64,000 bases of DNA, taken from assembly GCA_005503065.1 (NCBI GenBank), contig SCOE01000013.1:56614-120613 (forward strand), read 5' to 3'. This document shows positions 8,912 to 17,811 of the stretch, in pieces. The notes beneath the pieces are model-generated. The model saw nothing but the letters and a program-made list of their open reading frames with translations. It was not told the origin of the DNA and did no database searches. This DNA is from Comamonadaceae bacterium ALPHA2B. Its GTDB lineage: Bacteria; Pseudomonadota; Gammaproteobacteria; Burkholderiales; Burkholderiaceae_C. Numbering within the stretch: position 1 is the stretch's first letter; each line of letters starts with the position of its first letter. A program made the position numbers and the translations under genes.

Positions 8912-9314
8912 TCCCTCGCCCCTCTGCCGACGGCCATGCCCTGCGATCCGGTCAGCGCAGGATTGTTGTTTGGTATTGCCGGGTTGAGGGTGTCAGATAC
9001 AAATGTGGCTGCGTCAGTGAACGGCTTGTGTCAAACGTTATTCAGGTGTGAATGAGTCTGCAATTCGTGACGGCAACCTGTAACGCGGGGTCGGCAAGGT
9101 CCGCGGTACGCGACGCATCGCGCCGATGCGTGCGACGACCGCCGATCGAGAACCTGCGTGCGGGAGCCCGGTGCGCGGCCCCGGCCGTTGCCGGCGCACC
9201 ACATTCCACCTCCCGTTCCGCTGCGCCCCGCCTCGAGCACCGCATGCCTCACCGGGCCATTGAGATAGAACCGCAGCATCTCCAACCATCGACATCGAGG
9301 ACGGCGAGGCGGTC
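8912..9314. other. Intergenic region without recognisable gene
   Basis: About 400 bases between two divergently transcribed genes. I see no coding signal, strong hairpin or known RNA. The part around 8990-9060 is locally AT-richer (TTGTGTCAAACGTTATTCA) and is the likeliest place for promoters of the divergent genes. Confidence 0.5.
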
Positions 9315-10856
9315 ATGGTCCTTTTCGAAAGCGCGCTGATCCTGATCACGGTGGCGATCGTGCTGCTGCACCTCACGCGCCGGCTGTCGATCCCCTACCC
9401 CACCGTGCTGGCGCTGGCCGGCGTCGGCGTGGCGGCCCTGCCGGGCGCGCCGGCCATCGGCATCGACCCGTCGCTGGCCCTGGCGCTGTTCATCGCGCCG
9501 GCGGTGTTCGACGCCGCCTTCGACTTCCCGCCGCGCGACGTGCGGCGCTACTGGCTCCCCTTGCTGTCGCTGGCGGCCATCGCCGTGGTGGTGACGACCG
9601 CTGTGGTGGCCGCGGTCGGCGTCGCCATGGCCGGGATGCCGCTGGCCGCTGCCATTGCGCTGGGCGCCATCGTGGCGCCGCCGGACGCCGCGGCCGCCAC
9701 GGCCGTGCTGGGCCGCTTCTCGCAGTTGCCGCGCAGCACGGTGACGGTGCTCAAGGGCGAAAGCCTGCTCAACGACGCGGTGGCGCTGCTGATCTTCAGC
9801 GCCGCAGTGGGCGTGATGCTGCATCCGGCGTCGCTGGGCTCGCTCGCGCCGCGCCTGGCGGTGGCCGCGCCCGGCGGGCTGCTGCTCGGCTGCGCGTTGG
9901 GCCGGCTCGGCACCTGGGTGATGCCCCTGCTCTACGGCCGGCTCAGCGGTGCGGTCGCGAGCTTCGTGCTCGCCTTCGGCACCTGGATCGTGGCGGAGCG
10001 GCTGGAGTTCTCCGCCGTGCTGGCCATGGTCGCCTGCGGGATGGTCGTGGCGCGCTACGCCCCGGCGCATACGCCCGCGCGCGACCGCATCCACGTCTAC
10101 TCGGTATGGAACACGGCGGTCTTCCTGCTCAACGTGCTGGCCTTCCTGCTGCTGGGGCTGCAGGCGCGCGCCGTGGTCCAGCGGCTGGCACCCGACGCGC
10201 TCGACGAGGCGCTGCGCTTCGCCGGTGCCGTGCTGGCGGCGGTGATCGTCACGCGCATCGTGTGGGTGATGCTGCACAACGTCGTTCTGCGCTGGCTGTA
10301 CCGTCGGCGCGGCAAGCGCGTGCTTTCGGTGGCACAGGGGGTGCTGGCGAGCTGGTGCGGGATGCGCGGGCTGGTCACGCTGGCCACGGCGCTCGCGCTG
10401 CCGGAGGGATTTCCGCAACGCGACCTGATCGTGCTGAGTGCACTGGCCGTGGTGCTGGGCACGCTGGTGCTGCAGGGCCTGACGCTCGGGCCGCTGATCC
10501 GCCTGCTGCGCTTTCCGCCCGACGACTCGCTCGCGCGCGAGGTCGCCCAGGCCCGCGCGGAGCTCATCGATGCCGGGCTGGCCCGCATCGCCGACCGTGC
10601 CGACGAACCCGCCGTGCGCCTGCGCGAGCTCTATAACGCCGAGCGCGCCGCGGCGCTGCAGGGCCGCCGCCCGCACAGCACGCAGCCCATCGACGCGCTC
10701 AAGCGCGAAACGATGATCGGCAAGCGCGCGCGGCTGGCCGAATTGCGCGCCGCGGGCGCCATCGACGACGACGTCTTCCACACACTCGAGCACGAGCTGG
10801 ACTGGACCGACCTGGCGATGTCGCCGCCGGAGCGCTTCGAGATGGACGAGGCCTGA
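9315..10856 (+). CDS. CPA1-type sodium:proton antiporter (NhaP-like)
   Basis: 513 aa Na+/H+ antiporter of the CPA1 family. About 12 membrane helices are followed by a cytoplasmic C-terminal tail of roughly 110 residues. Motifs: LGAIVAPPDAAAATAVLGR, KGESLLNDAVALLIFSAAVG with the ND ion-binding pair, and WCGMRGLVTLATALALP, the conserved GMRG segment. The tail (EVAQARAELIDAGLARIADR to DLAMSPPERFEMDEA) is charged and helical, a likely regulatory region. It is monocistronic; the next gene is convergent and separated by a degraded dispersed repeat. Role is probably pH or Na+ homeostasis. Confidence 0.9.
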   Translation: MVLFESALILITVAIVLLHLTRRLSIPYPTVLALAGVGVAALPGAPAIGIDPSLALALFIAPAVFDAAFDFPPRDVRRYWLPLLSLAAIAVVVTTAVVAAVGVAMAGMPLAAAIALGAIVAPPDAAAATAVLGRFSQLPRSTVTVLKGESLLNDAVALLIFSAAVGVMLHPASLGSLAPRLAVAAPGGLLLGCALGRLGTWVMPLLYGRLSGAVASFVLAFGTWIVAERLEFSAVLAMVACGMVVARYAPAHTPARDRIHVYSVWNTAVFLLNVLAFLLLGLQARAVVQRLAPDALDEALRFAGAVLAAVIVTRIVWVMLHNVVLRWLYRRRGKRVLSVAQGVLASWCGMRGLVTLATALALPEGFPQRDLIVLSALAVVLGTLVLQGLTLGPLIRLLRFPPDDSLAREVAQARAELIDAGLARIADRADEPAVRLRELYNAERAAALQGRRPHSTQPIDALKRETMIGKRARLAELRAAGAIDDDVFHTLEHELDWTDLAMSPPERFEMDEA

Positions 10857-10862
10857 GCGCCC

Positions 10863-10912
10863 CTTGCTATCGATTCGATCGCTGCCAACGCACGCCGGGC
10901 GGAGGCTGCAGC
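10863..10912 (+). repeat. Dispersed composite repeat, degraded copy 2
   Basis: TTGCTATCGATTCGATCGCTGC followed by a shortened GC-rich part (ACGCCGGGCGGAGGCTGCAGCC). The first palindrome has one arm mutated (ATCGC for ATAGC) and the terminal GATTTGGCTTGAA part is missing. It sits between the convergent antiporter and OmpA-like genes. Confidence 0.55.
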
Positions 10913-10938
10913 CATTCTTTTCTAGAAATCCGGGCTGT

Positions 10939-12123
10939 TCAGCCGGCGTTGCAGCCCACCACGCGGAAGTCGACCCGGCGGTCGGCCGCGTCGACCACGT
11001 CGTCGGTGCCGGTGCCGACGATGTTCTCCTTCGAGCCCAGCCCGAGCACGCGCAGCCGCGGCTCCAGCGCCGGCGACTGCGCGACCAGCCGGCCGCGGAT
11101 GGTGGCCGCGCGGCGCGTCGACAGCGCCTCGTTGAAGGCCTCGCTGCCGGTGGCGCTGGTGTGGCCCTGCACGCGCACGCACAGCGAGGAGCGCGCCAGC
11201 TGCGCCGCGATCTGCCGCATCCACATCGAATAGGCGGCGGTCACCTTCGGGTCGGGCCAGAAGTCCGTGCTGCCGGGCGCGAAGAGGAATTTGACGCTCA
11301 CGCTGTTGGTCGACAGGCCCAGGGCCACGAGTTGGCCGAAGGCCTCCTCGGCCTCGGCCGGCGTGCCCGCCTTGACGCTCGAAAGATAGACCCCCGTCAG
11401 CACGCGGATCTGGTCGCCGCCGCGCACCGCCGCCGCGCGGTAGGCCGTCAGCGCCTCGCGAAAGCGCCCGGCCGCGTACAGCGCCATCGCCTCCTGCGCC
11501 TGGGCGGAGCCGGCCAGCCGGTCGAGGTAGGCGGCGTCCGCCGGCTGCTTGGGCGCGGTCGAGGCCGTCTTCACATAACCGTCGAAGCCGCGGTCGCGCG
11601 GCAGCACCGGGCTGTCGCGGAACATGGCCAGCGGTGTCATGTCCACCCCGGCCGCAGAGGCGCGGGCCGAGGACTGCGCGACCACGGTTCGGCTGCCAAG
11701 GTCGACCAGCGCCAGGTTGAGCTGGTAGGCCTTGTCGGCGCGCGTCATCGTGCCGACGACCAGGTGGGTCGCCTTGCCCACGCCCTGCGCATCGAAACTC
11801 AGCGCCTCGGAGCCCCGCTCGCGCACGCGCTGGGCGACGATGCGATCCAGCACCTGCGTGGCGGCGGTCTGCTGGCCGGTGAGGCCGTCGATCGTGGGGT
11901 CGAGCACCAGCACCTTGGGCTTGGCGCCGAAGAGGCCTGCGCTGTCGTCGCCCTGTCGCAGCAGCCCGTCGACGGCCGTCTGCGCCGCCTGCTCGAAAGG
12001 CATCACCTGCGCCTGCACCACCGGCTGCGGCGCCGTCACGCACCCGGACAGCGGCAACGCCGTCATCACCAGGGCCAGGAGCCATCCGCAGCGGCGGGCG
12101 CCGCGGGTCATCGTCATCGTCAT
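10939..12123 (-). CDS. OmpA-family outer-membrane lipoprotein
   Basis: 394 aa lipoprotein with a C-terminal OmpA-like peptidoglycan-binding domain. The N-terminus is basic then hydrophobic and ends in a lipobox LSGC at residues 25-28. A middle region (VLVLDPTIDGLTGQQTAATQVLDRIV, LVVGTMTRADKAYQLNLALVD) resembles a periplasmic sensor module, followed by a TPR-like stretch (ALYAAGRFREALTAYRAAAV). The OmpA domain runs from VSVKFLFAPGSTDFW to RRVDFRVVG and contains VQGHTSATGSEAFNEALSTRRA. The ATG at 12123 overlaps the kinase stop as ATGA, so both are translated together. It probably anchors envelope to cell wall and may report to or act with the kinase. Confidence 0.85.
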   Translation of the reverse strand: MTMTMTRGARRCGWLLALVMTALPLSGCVTAPQPVVQAQVMPFEQAAQTAVDGLLRQGDDSAGLFGAKPKVLVLDPTIDGLTGQQTAATQVLDRIVAQRVRERGSEALSFDAQGVGKATHLVVGTMTRADKAYQLNLALVDLGSRTVVAQSSARASAAGVDMTPLAMFRDSPVLPRDRGFDGYVKTASTAPKQPADAAYLDRLAGSAQAQEAMALYAAGRFREALTAYRAAAVRGGDQIRVLTGVYLSSVKAGTPAEAEEAFGQLVALGLSTNSVSVKFLFAPGSTDFWPDPKVTAAYSMWMRQIAAQLARSSLCVRVQGHTSATGSEAFNEALSTRRAATIRGRLVAQSPALEPRLRVLGLGSKENIVGTGTDDVVDAADRRVDFRVVGCNAG

Positions 12124-14033
12124 TTGCATTGCTCGCGCAGGTAGGCAAGGTCCTGCTTGCCCAGGGGTTGCAGGGAGGACTGCAGCATCAGGTCGCTGCA
12201 GCGGGCGCCGCGCGGCGCGGGCCGGGCGGCGGAAGGGTCGGGCGCGCCGACGTCGGCCTGCGCGAGCGCCGTGGGGGCCGCGCTCGGGCGTTCGCGGGCG
12301 CTGCGGTCGGTCGCCGCCCGGGAGCGCTCGGCGCTGCTGCGCGCAGTCGCCGCGGACGCATTGCGGCGCGACGGCTCGCCGCTGCGGCTCGCCGGCACAT
12401 CGGCGATGGCAGCCGGCGGCGCCACGGGTGCGGGTGCGGCCGTGCTCGGCGCCAGGCTGGCAGGGACGAGCGCGGCGGCAGGCGGCGCCTCGCTCGCCGG
12501 GACGACGGCCGCCGGCGCTGCGACCGGCACGGCCGCCGATGCAGCGGCGGGTGCCGGTGCGGGCACCGCCACGGCAGGCGCGGCCACCCAGGCGGCCCCG
12601 CGCCCCGGCGCAGGCCGGTCGACCACCATCCACAGCGTCGCCGCTGCGACGACCGCCACGCCAGCCGCGGCGGTCCACAGCCAGCGGGGCGATGCGCGCC
12701 GCGCGTGCGGCGACACGGGCGCGGCGGCGCCCAGGGGCGAGCGCTGCGAGACAGGCCCTGCAGGTCCCGCGGGCGCGGCAGCTTGCAGCGCCGGCGGCAT
12801 GGCAGCGGCCTCTTCGGTTGCGCGCAGTTCGTGGGCCGGCGCCCCGGTTGTCGCCCCGTCCGGGTTGGCGATGGGGGCTGGCGCCGGTGCGGGCACCGTC
12901 GCAACGGCGACGTGCGGCGTCGCCCCCTTCTTCGCCGGCGCACCCGGCAGGCCCAGCCTTTGCCGGAATGCCGCCACCGACGCCGGCCGCCCTTCCGGCA
13001 GCACGGCCAGCGCTGCGTCCACCGCGCCGAGCAGGTCGTCGCTGTATGCCGCCCGCAACGCCGGCTGCCCGCTCAGCGGCAGCCACGGGTCGTTGAGCAC
13101 GCGCACGGTGGCCGGCGGCGGCGCGCGGCCGGTGAGCGCGTAGTGCACCACGCCGGCCAGCGCGTAGAGGTCGGTCCACGGTCCCTGGGCGCCGGTCGAT
13201 CCGTACTGCTCGATGGGCGCGAAGCTGGGCTTGAGCAGCGTGGTCAGCACCTGCGTGCGATCGGCGATCACACGCCGGGCAGCGCCGAAATCCAGCAGCA
13301 CCGGCCCGTCGCCCGTGAGCAGGATGTTGTCGGGCGAGATGTCGCGGTGGAAGCAGTCGGCCGCGTGCAGGATCTCCAGCGCATCGAGCAGCGGCGCCAG
13401 CCATTTGCGCACCAGCCGCTCCGACGGCGGGCGGCGCAGGTAGTCCAGCGCCGTCTTCAGCGTCGGCCCGCGATAGAAGGGCATCGCCATGTAGGCGGTG
13501 CCGTTGGCCTCCCAGAACCGGAACACCTTGACCAGGGCTCGGTGGTCGAAGCGGGCCAGCAGCCGCGCCTCGTTGACGAAGCTCGACAGGCCCACGCCGA
13601 AGGCCTGCGTCGCCTCGCCCGGCCGCACCGTCAGCTGCAGCGAGTCGGTGGCGCGCGTCACCAGCGCCGCAGGCAGGTATTCCTTGATCGCCACATGCCG
13701 CTCGAGCGCCACGTCCCACGCCCGGTAGACGATGCCGAAGCCGCCCTGCCCGAGCACCTCTTCGATGTCGAAGCCCGCGATATGGTGGCCGACCGGCAGC
13801 GCCAGCCGGTCCAGCGGCAGCGCCGCGGGCGCGTTGCGCGCGACGTCCTGCACCGTGACGGCGAAGGCCTCGGCCGAGCGCTGCGGCAGCGGCGCGACGC
13901 AGCTGCGGCAGAAGGTCGCGGCTGCGCGGTTCTCGGTCTTGCACTGCGGGCAGGCGATGGTGGCCAGCGCGGTGGGCGTCGTGGCGGCCAGGCGCAGGGT
14001 GCGTTCGTCGTGCAACCCGCCATCCGCGGGCAT
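12120..14033 (-). CDS. Membrane serine/threonine protein kinase with zinc ribbon
   Basis: 637 aa Hanks-type kinase. An N-terminal zinc ribbon (CPQC...CRSC, residues 28-45) precedes the kinase domain: glycine loop GQGGFGIVYRAWD at about 95, catalytic Lys117 in AIKEYLP, HRDISPDNILL and LLDFGAARR (DFG). Conserved catalytic residues are all present, so it should be active. After a Pro/Ala linker there is one membrane span (LWTAAAGVAVVAAATLWMVV), then a long Ala/Pro-rich periplasmic tail ending in a Cys-containing segment (CSDLMLQSSLQPLG). The start MPADGGL at 14033 is 23 bases after the preceding stop. It sits between a 129-aa gene and an OmpA-like lipoprotein gene with which it overlaps, suggesting envelope signalling. 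Confidence 0.87.
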   Translation of the reverse strand: MPADGGLHDERTLRLAATTPTALATIACPQCKTENRAAATFCRSCVAPLPQRSAEAFAVTVQDVARNAPAALPLDRLALPVGHHIAGFDIEEVLGQGGFGIVYRAWDVALERHVAIKEYLPAALVTRATDSLQLTVRPGEATQAFGVGLSSFVNEARLLARFDHRALVKVFRFWEANGTAYMAMPFYRGPTLKTALDYLRRPPSERLVRKWLAPLLDALEILHAADCFHRDISPDNILLTGDGPVLLDFGAARRVIADRTQVLTTLLKPSFAPIEQYGSTGAQGPWTDLYALAGVVHYALTGRAPPPATVRVLNDPWLPLSGQPALRAAYSDDLLGAVDAALAVLPEGRPASVAAFRQRLGLPGAPAKKGATPHVAVATVPAPAPAPIANPDGATTGAPAHELRATEEAAAMPPALQAAAPAGPAGPVSQRSPLGAAAPVSPHARRASPRWLWTAAAGVAVVAAATLWMVVDRPAPGRGAAWVAAPAVAVPAPAPAAASAAVPVAAPAAVVPASEAPPAAALVPASLAPSTAAPAPVAPPAAIADVPASRSGEPSRRNASAATARSSAERSRAATDRSARERPSAAPTALAQADVGAPDPSAARPAPRGARCSDLMLQSSLQPLGKQDLAYLREQCK

Positions 14034-14056
14034 CGCAGCCGTGCGTCGCGCCGGCC

Positions 14057-14446
14057 TCACACGGGCGCCGACTTGCGGTCGGCCAGGATCGAGGCCGCGC
14101 GGTAGGCGCTGCGGCCGGCCGTCTTGGTGTAGGTGTGCAGCGTCTTCCACTGCAGCTCGCGTTCGGCCGGGGTTGCCTGGGCGGGCTGTGCCATCAGCGC
14201 CTGGCTGACCTCGATCAGCGCGATGGCGGCCGTGATGCAGAAATGGATGGCCGTCTCTTCCGGCGCCGCCTCATAGGCCGCGCGCTCGGCCTGCGCGGCC
14301 CTCGCCTGGTCCATTTCGGTCATCGACGACAGGAGCGTCGGCCCGTAGAACGGCACGCCGCCGCGTTGCGCCGCAGTGCCGAGGAAGCGGTCCAGCTGCT
14401 CCAGCGCAGCATCCAGCTTGTGGGAATCGGCGAATCGAGGGCTCAC
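14057..14446 (-). CDS. Hypothetical protein, first gene of kinase operon
   Basis: 129 aa helical protein, no family recognised. Features: KLDAALEQLDRFLGTA, MDQARAAQAERAAYEAAPEE and a hydrophobic ITAAIALIEVSQALM helix. No signal peptide. It is followed after 23 bases by the Ser/Thr kinase and then an OmpA-like lipoprotein, so it is probably the first gene of that operon. The AT-rich stretch 14448-14482 upstream likely holds the promoter. It could be a kinase substrate or adaptor; this is only inference from position. Confidence 0.7.
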   Translation of the reverse strand: MSPRFADSHKLDAALEQLDRFLGTAAQRGGVPFYGPTLLSSMTEMDQARAAQAERAAYEAAPEETAIHFCITAAIALIEVSQALMAQPAQATPAERELQWKTLHTYTKTAGRSAYRAASILADRKSAPV

Positions 14447-14482
14447 GACATTTAATTAACAACTGTAACGAATTGAGTCTAG

Positions 14483-15094
14483 ATGAGACTAAATAAGACT
14501 TCTGTAGGACATGGACGACGCCCGCAGATGGTGTGCATTAGTTCCGGTCCTTTCTGCAAGTGCCTGTCGTGCCTGGAGAAAAGCGCGCGGGACGGCTTGC
14601 CAACGCCGGTCGAAGGCTCGATGGGACCGGCGCTCGGCGCGGTCTTGTCGGGCAGAACCTCACCGCGTTCGCGCTGCCCTCCTGCACCGCCGATTCGCTG
14701 CTGCATTTCTGATGTCGGCCATGCGAGCAAGCAGCCGGTGGCGCGCAGCGCCTGTCCTCCGTTGAACCGCGACGAGCTGCCAGGGTCGTCTGCGCGCCGG
14801 TCCGACGAACCGCCCGCGGCCGTCAGACGCTGGAGCGGTCGAGACACGGGACCCCTGGGCGCACCCAGCCTCGTGCGCTCGCAATGGCAAGCACTGGTCG
14901 AATTGCGCGCCGGTCACCTGATCGCGCACACCGGCTTGCGGGGCATCTCGGCCGACGATGCGCGCCAGTTCCGCACCTACCCGGCCCCCACCATTTCAGC
15001 CCTGCTGCGCTACGGCTTCATCCGGGAGGTCGACGGCGCCTACGACATCACGGACCATGGGCTTCGCGCGCTCGAGGTGTTGCCCAGACGTTGA
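14483..15094 (+). CDS. Hypothetical protein with C-terminal winged-helix-like segment
   Basis: An open frame of 203 codons. The first 125 or so codons look unlike a real protein (many Cys, Ser, Pro; codon choice unlike the neighbours). The last 75 residues look genuine: WQALVELRAGHLIAHTGLRG, TISALLRYGFIREVDGAYDIT and DHGLRALEVL resemble a small winged helix where a turn precedes a variable strand. The true start may be GTG 14873 giving a 73-aa protein, but no ribosome-binding site decides it. It is divergent from the kinase operon. Confidence 0.4.
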   Translation: MRLNKTSVGHGRRPQMVCISSGPFCKCLSCLEKSARDGLPTPVEGSMGPALGAVLSGRTSPRSRCPPAPPIRCCISDVGHASKQPVARSACPPLNRDELPGSSARRSDEPPAAVRRWSGRDTGPLGAPSLVRSQWQALVELRAGHLIAHTGLRGISADDARQFRTYPAPTISALLRYGFIREVDGAYDITDHGLRALEVLPRR

Positions 15095-15236
15095 GGCGGC
15101 GGCTGCGATGACAGGCGGTTGCTCCTGAATCGATAGCAGAAAACGCTTGGTCTGCGGCGGGCGCCGCCACTTTCCATCCAAAAGCCACAGCTCGGGACTG
15201 CAGGCGTGCCCACGAGCGCTGCGCCGACATGGCACC

Positions 15237-15818
15237 ATGCCGGCCGTGCTCTCGCCGCCCGCCCCCACCCGCCGCGTTCCCTACCGCACCTGGCCGGCCA
15301 CGTTGGCGATCGCGGCGGCCATGGCGCTTTACGTCGGCGGGCTGCGCTACTGGGACCGCCACGTTCCCGGGAGCCGTGAGCTGCCTGCGGGCGAGACCCT
15401 CGTCATCGGCCCGGCGCGCTTCGTCCCCGCCGCCGGCTGGCAGATGGACGTGGCGCGCTCGCGCCCCGGCCAGTCGCTGACGCTGTTCAAGACCGGCCAC
15501 ACCTTCGTCGTCAAGGCCAGCCGCTGGCTCGGCAACCAGGACGGCCCCATCGAGCGCCAGACGCGATGGATGGAACGCGTGGAGTATGTGCGCATCGAGG
15601 GCGACATCTCGGATTTCTTCACCCTGTGGGGCCTGCAGGGCGTCACCTTCGCGTACTACGGCCCGACCACCACCGGACGCTTCTGGCAGGTGGTCGACAC
15701 CCGGCGGCATTCGGTGGTGCAGGTCGACTTCTACGGCCCTGCCGAGGGCGAAGCCGAGGCCCTGCGCGACGCGCGCGACATGCTCGATTCGATGGACCTC
15801 GAGGGCGGGGCATCGTGA
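15237..15818 (+). CDS. Hypothetical membrane-anchored protein coupled to PrsW-like gene
   Basis: 193 aa protein with one N-terminal membrane anchor (WPATLAIAAAMALYVGGL, about residues 20-37) and a mostly beta periplasmic domain. Visible stretches are WQMDVARSRPGQSLTLFKTG, FVVKASRWLGNQDGPI and GRFWQVVDTRRHSVVQVDFY. I recognise no named family. The stop overlaps the GTG start of the PrsW-type protease gene, so the two proteins are probably made together and may interact, for example as protease and substrate or regulator. Start ATG 15237 is preferred over an extension to 15147. Confidence 0.7.
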   Translation: MPAVLSPPAPTRRVPYRTWPATLAIAAAMALYVGGLRYWDRHVPGSRELPAGETLVIGPARFVPAAGWQMDVARSRPGQSLTLFKTGHTFVVKASRWLGNQDGPIERQTRWMERVEYVRIEGDISDFFTLWGLQGVTFAYYGPTTTGRFWQVVDTRRHSVVQVDFYGPAEGEAEALRDARDMLDSMDLEGGAS

Positions 15819-17080
15819 CGAGCGCGCCGTCGGCCGCCCTCACCCACCCGGGCGCGCCGGACGTTCCCGCCGGCCCCGCCCTGCCCGACCGCCGCGCCCT
15901 GCCGGCCGATGCCGACGCCCGCCCTGGCGCCTGGCCCATCGGCACCGACTCCTTCTTCCAGCCACGGCGCGCCGCCTTCTGGCTGCTGGTGGTGTTGCTG
16001 GCCAACGGGGCCGTGTACATCGCGCAGCTGTACTGGATCGGCCTGCGCGCCGTGCCCATCACGGCCCTGCTGGGCCTGGCCGTGTGGGCGCTGTACACCG
16101 TGGCCTTCGTCTACTTGTTCCGCGTGCTGGAGCTGCTCGAACAGCTGCCCACCGCCGCCTTCGTGCTCGCGTTCGCCTGGGGCGGGCTGGGCGCGGTGTA
16201 CCTGTCGGCGCCGGCCAACCTCGCCATCCAGAGCCTGGCGGCCAAGCTCGTGTCGCCCGACTTCGTGGCCGTGTGGGGCCCCGCGCTGGCCGGGCCGATC
16301 ACCGAGGAATTCTTCAAGCTCGCCGGCGTGATGCTCATCGTGCTGGTCGCCCGCAACCAGTTCCCCACCGAGCTGTCGGTGCTCGTCGTCGGCGCCATGG
16401 TCGGCCTGGGCTTCCAGGTGGTCGAGAACCTGAGCTACACCGTGCGCGCCGCCATCAGCTTCCCGATCGAGAACCAGTGGCTGCCGGTGCTGCTGAACCT
16501 GGTCACCCGCGGCCTGCTCGGCGGCCTGTGGAGCCATGCGGCGTACACCACCGTCGCCAGTTTCGGCCTCGCCTGCGCGATGTTCCAGACCGGCCGCCCG
16601 CGCGTGCTGCGCGTCGCCATGGCCGTGGCCGGCTTCGCCGCAGCGTGGGCCATGCACTTCGCGTGGAACTCGCCCTGGCTGGAAGACCGCTTTCCCGACA
16701 CCCGCTGGGGCCTGGCCGCCCTGCTCGTCGTCAAGGGCCTGCCCGTCGCCGTGGCCGCCGCGCTGGTGTGGCGAGCCGCCCTGCGCGACGAAGGCCGCCA
16801 CCTGCAGGCTCTGGCCGCATACCTGGTGCCCGAGCGCGAATTGCTCAGCGACGACGAGTGGATGCGGCTCGGCTCGCCGCTGGAGCGGCTGCGCGTGCGG
16901 CGCGAGATCGGGCGGCGCCACGGGCGCAAGGCGCGGCGGCTGAAGGCGCGCTTGCAGCGGGAGCAACTGCGGCTGGTGATGAAGGCCGGCGTCTACGGCC
17001 GGGGCGCGCGCACCGAACGCCACGAACTCGCCATCCGCCGGGCACGCGCCCGGCTCGACGGTCTGTCCGCCGCCGCCTGA
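15815..17080 (+). CDS. PrsW family intramembrane metalloprotease
   Basis: 421 aa polytopic protein of the PrsW/RCE1-related group. Expected motifs are present: EEFFK in PITEEFFKLAGV, VVENLSY in VGLGFQVVENLSY, a conserved SHAAYT and a late AMHFAWN. These supply the Glu and His metal ligands. About eight membrane segments are followed by a basic cytoplasmic tail (RRHGRKARRLKARLQ). B. subtilis PrsW cleaves an anti-sigma factor; the substrate here is unknown. Start GTG 15815 overlaps the upstream stop. The long basic tail is unusual for the family. Confidence 0.85.
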   Translation: MTSAPSAALTHPGAPDVPAGPALPDRRALPADADARPGAWPIGTDSFFQPRRAAFWLLVVLLANGAVYIAQLYWIGLRAVPITALLGLAVWALYTVAFVYLFRVLELLEQLPTAAFVLAFAWGGLGAVYLSAPANLAIQSLAAKLVSPDFVAVWGPALAGPITEEFFKLAGVMLIVLVARNQFPTELSVLVVGAMVGLGFQVVENLSYTVRAAISFPIENQWLPVLLNLVTRGLLGGLWSHAAYTTVASFGLACAMFQTGRPRVLRVAMAVAGFAAAWAMHFAWNSPWLEDRFPDTRWGLAALLVVKGLPVAVAAALVWRAALRDEGRHLQALAAYLVPERELLSDDEWMRLGSPLERLRVRREIGRRHGRKARRLKARLQREQLRLVMKAGVYGRGARTERHELAIRRARARLDGLSAAA

Positions 17081-17237
17081 GCCCACGGCGGCGATCCACC
17101 GCCGCCCCGGCCGTCCGGGACCACGCGGCCATCGCGCGCCCGGCCGAATGGCCAGCCCGTCCGTTCTATCGACCGGCAGTTAACATTTTTCTAACATTCT
17201 CGGCCTCAAAACTTCCGTGACCGCGTCTGCGCGCCCC

Positions 17238-17666
17238 ATGACTTCCGCCCTGTCTCCCACTTTCTCGCCCGCCCGGACGGGCGCCTCGTCGGCCGCCGTG
17301 TGGACGGGCCGCGTCCTCAGCGCGCTGGTCGTGCTGGTGCTTCTGGCCGATGCCGCCGTCAACCTGTTCGCGCCCGAAAAGCTCGCCGAGCCGATGGCCG
17401 CCACCGGCTTCACCGCCGCGCTCTCGCCGCAACTCGGCACCCTCATGCTGGTCTGCGCCGTGCTGTACGCGATCCCGCAGACCAGCGTGCTCGGCGCCAT
17501 CCTCGTCACCGGCTTTCTGGGCGGGGCCATCTGTGCGCATTTCCGCGTCGGCGAGATCGGCTCGGGGTCGCAGGTCGTGTGCTTGGTGATTGGTGTGGCG
17601 GCCTGGCTGGGCCTATACCTGCGGATGCCGGGCTTGAGGATGCTGTTGCGCCTCGATCGACGTTGA
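17238..17666 (+). CDS. DoxX-like family membrane protein
   Basis: 142 aa, four-helix membrane protein of the DoxX-like type. Segments: VLSALVVLVLLADAAVNLF, TLMLVCAVLYAIPQTSVLGA, ILVTGFLGGAICAHFRVGE and VCLVIGVAAWLGLYLR. The motif YAIPQTSVLGAILVTGFLGG is typical. Function in this family is poorly defined (redox or quinone-linked roles have been suggested). ATG 17238 is chosen; GTG 17217 is in frame seven codons earlier. It is the last chromosomal-style gene before the AT-richer island. Confidence 0.82.
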   Translation: MTSALSPTFSPARTGASSAAVWTGRVLSALVVLVLLADAAVNLFAPEKLAEPMAATGFTAALSPQLGTLMLVCAVLYAIPQTSVLGAILVTGFLGGAICAHFRVGEIGSGSQVVCLVIGVAAWLGLYLRMPGLRMLLRLDRR

Positions 17667-17811
17667 GTGCGGGAGCGTCGGGACGGTGGCTGTCGGCTTG
17701 GAAAAACTGAACACCGCTGCAGGCGCACCGAAGAAGATGCACGCTAAGTCGCGCTACAGCGCCTTTTGCGCAACGCGGAGCAAGCCGGCCAGACAGATTC
17801 GAGTCATTTCT

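Noticed and set aside
10939..13944. A 1001-codon minus-strand frame joining kinase region and OmpA-like gene
   Set aside because: The part beyond 12123 is a shadow of the kinase gene, which has the conserved kinase motifs in another frame.
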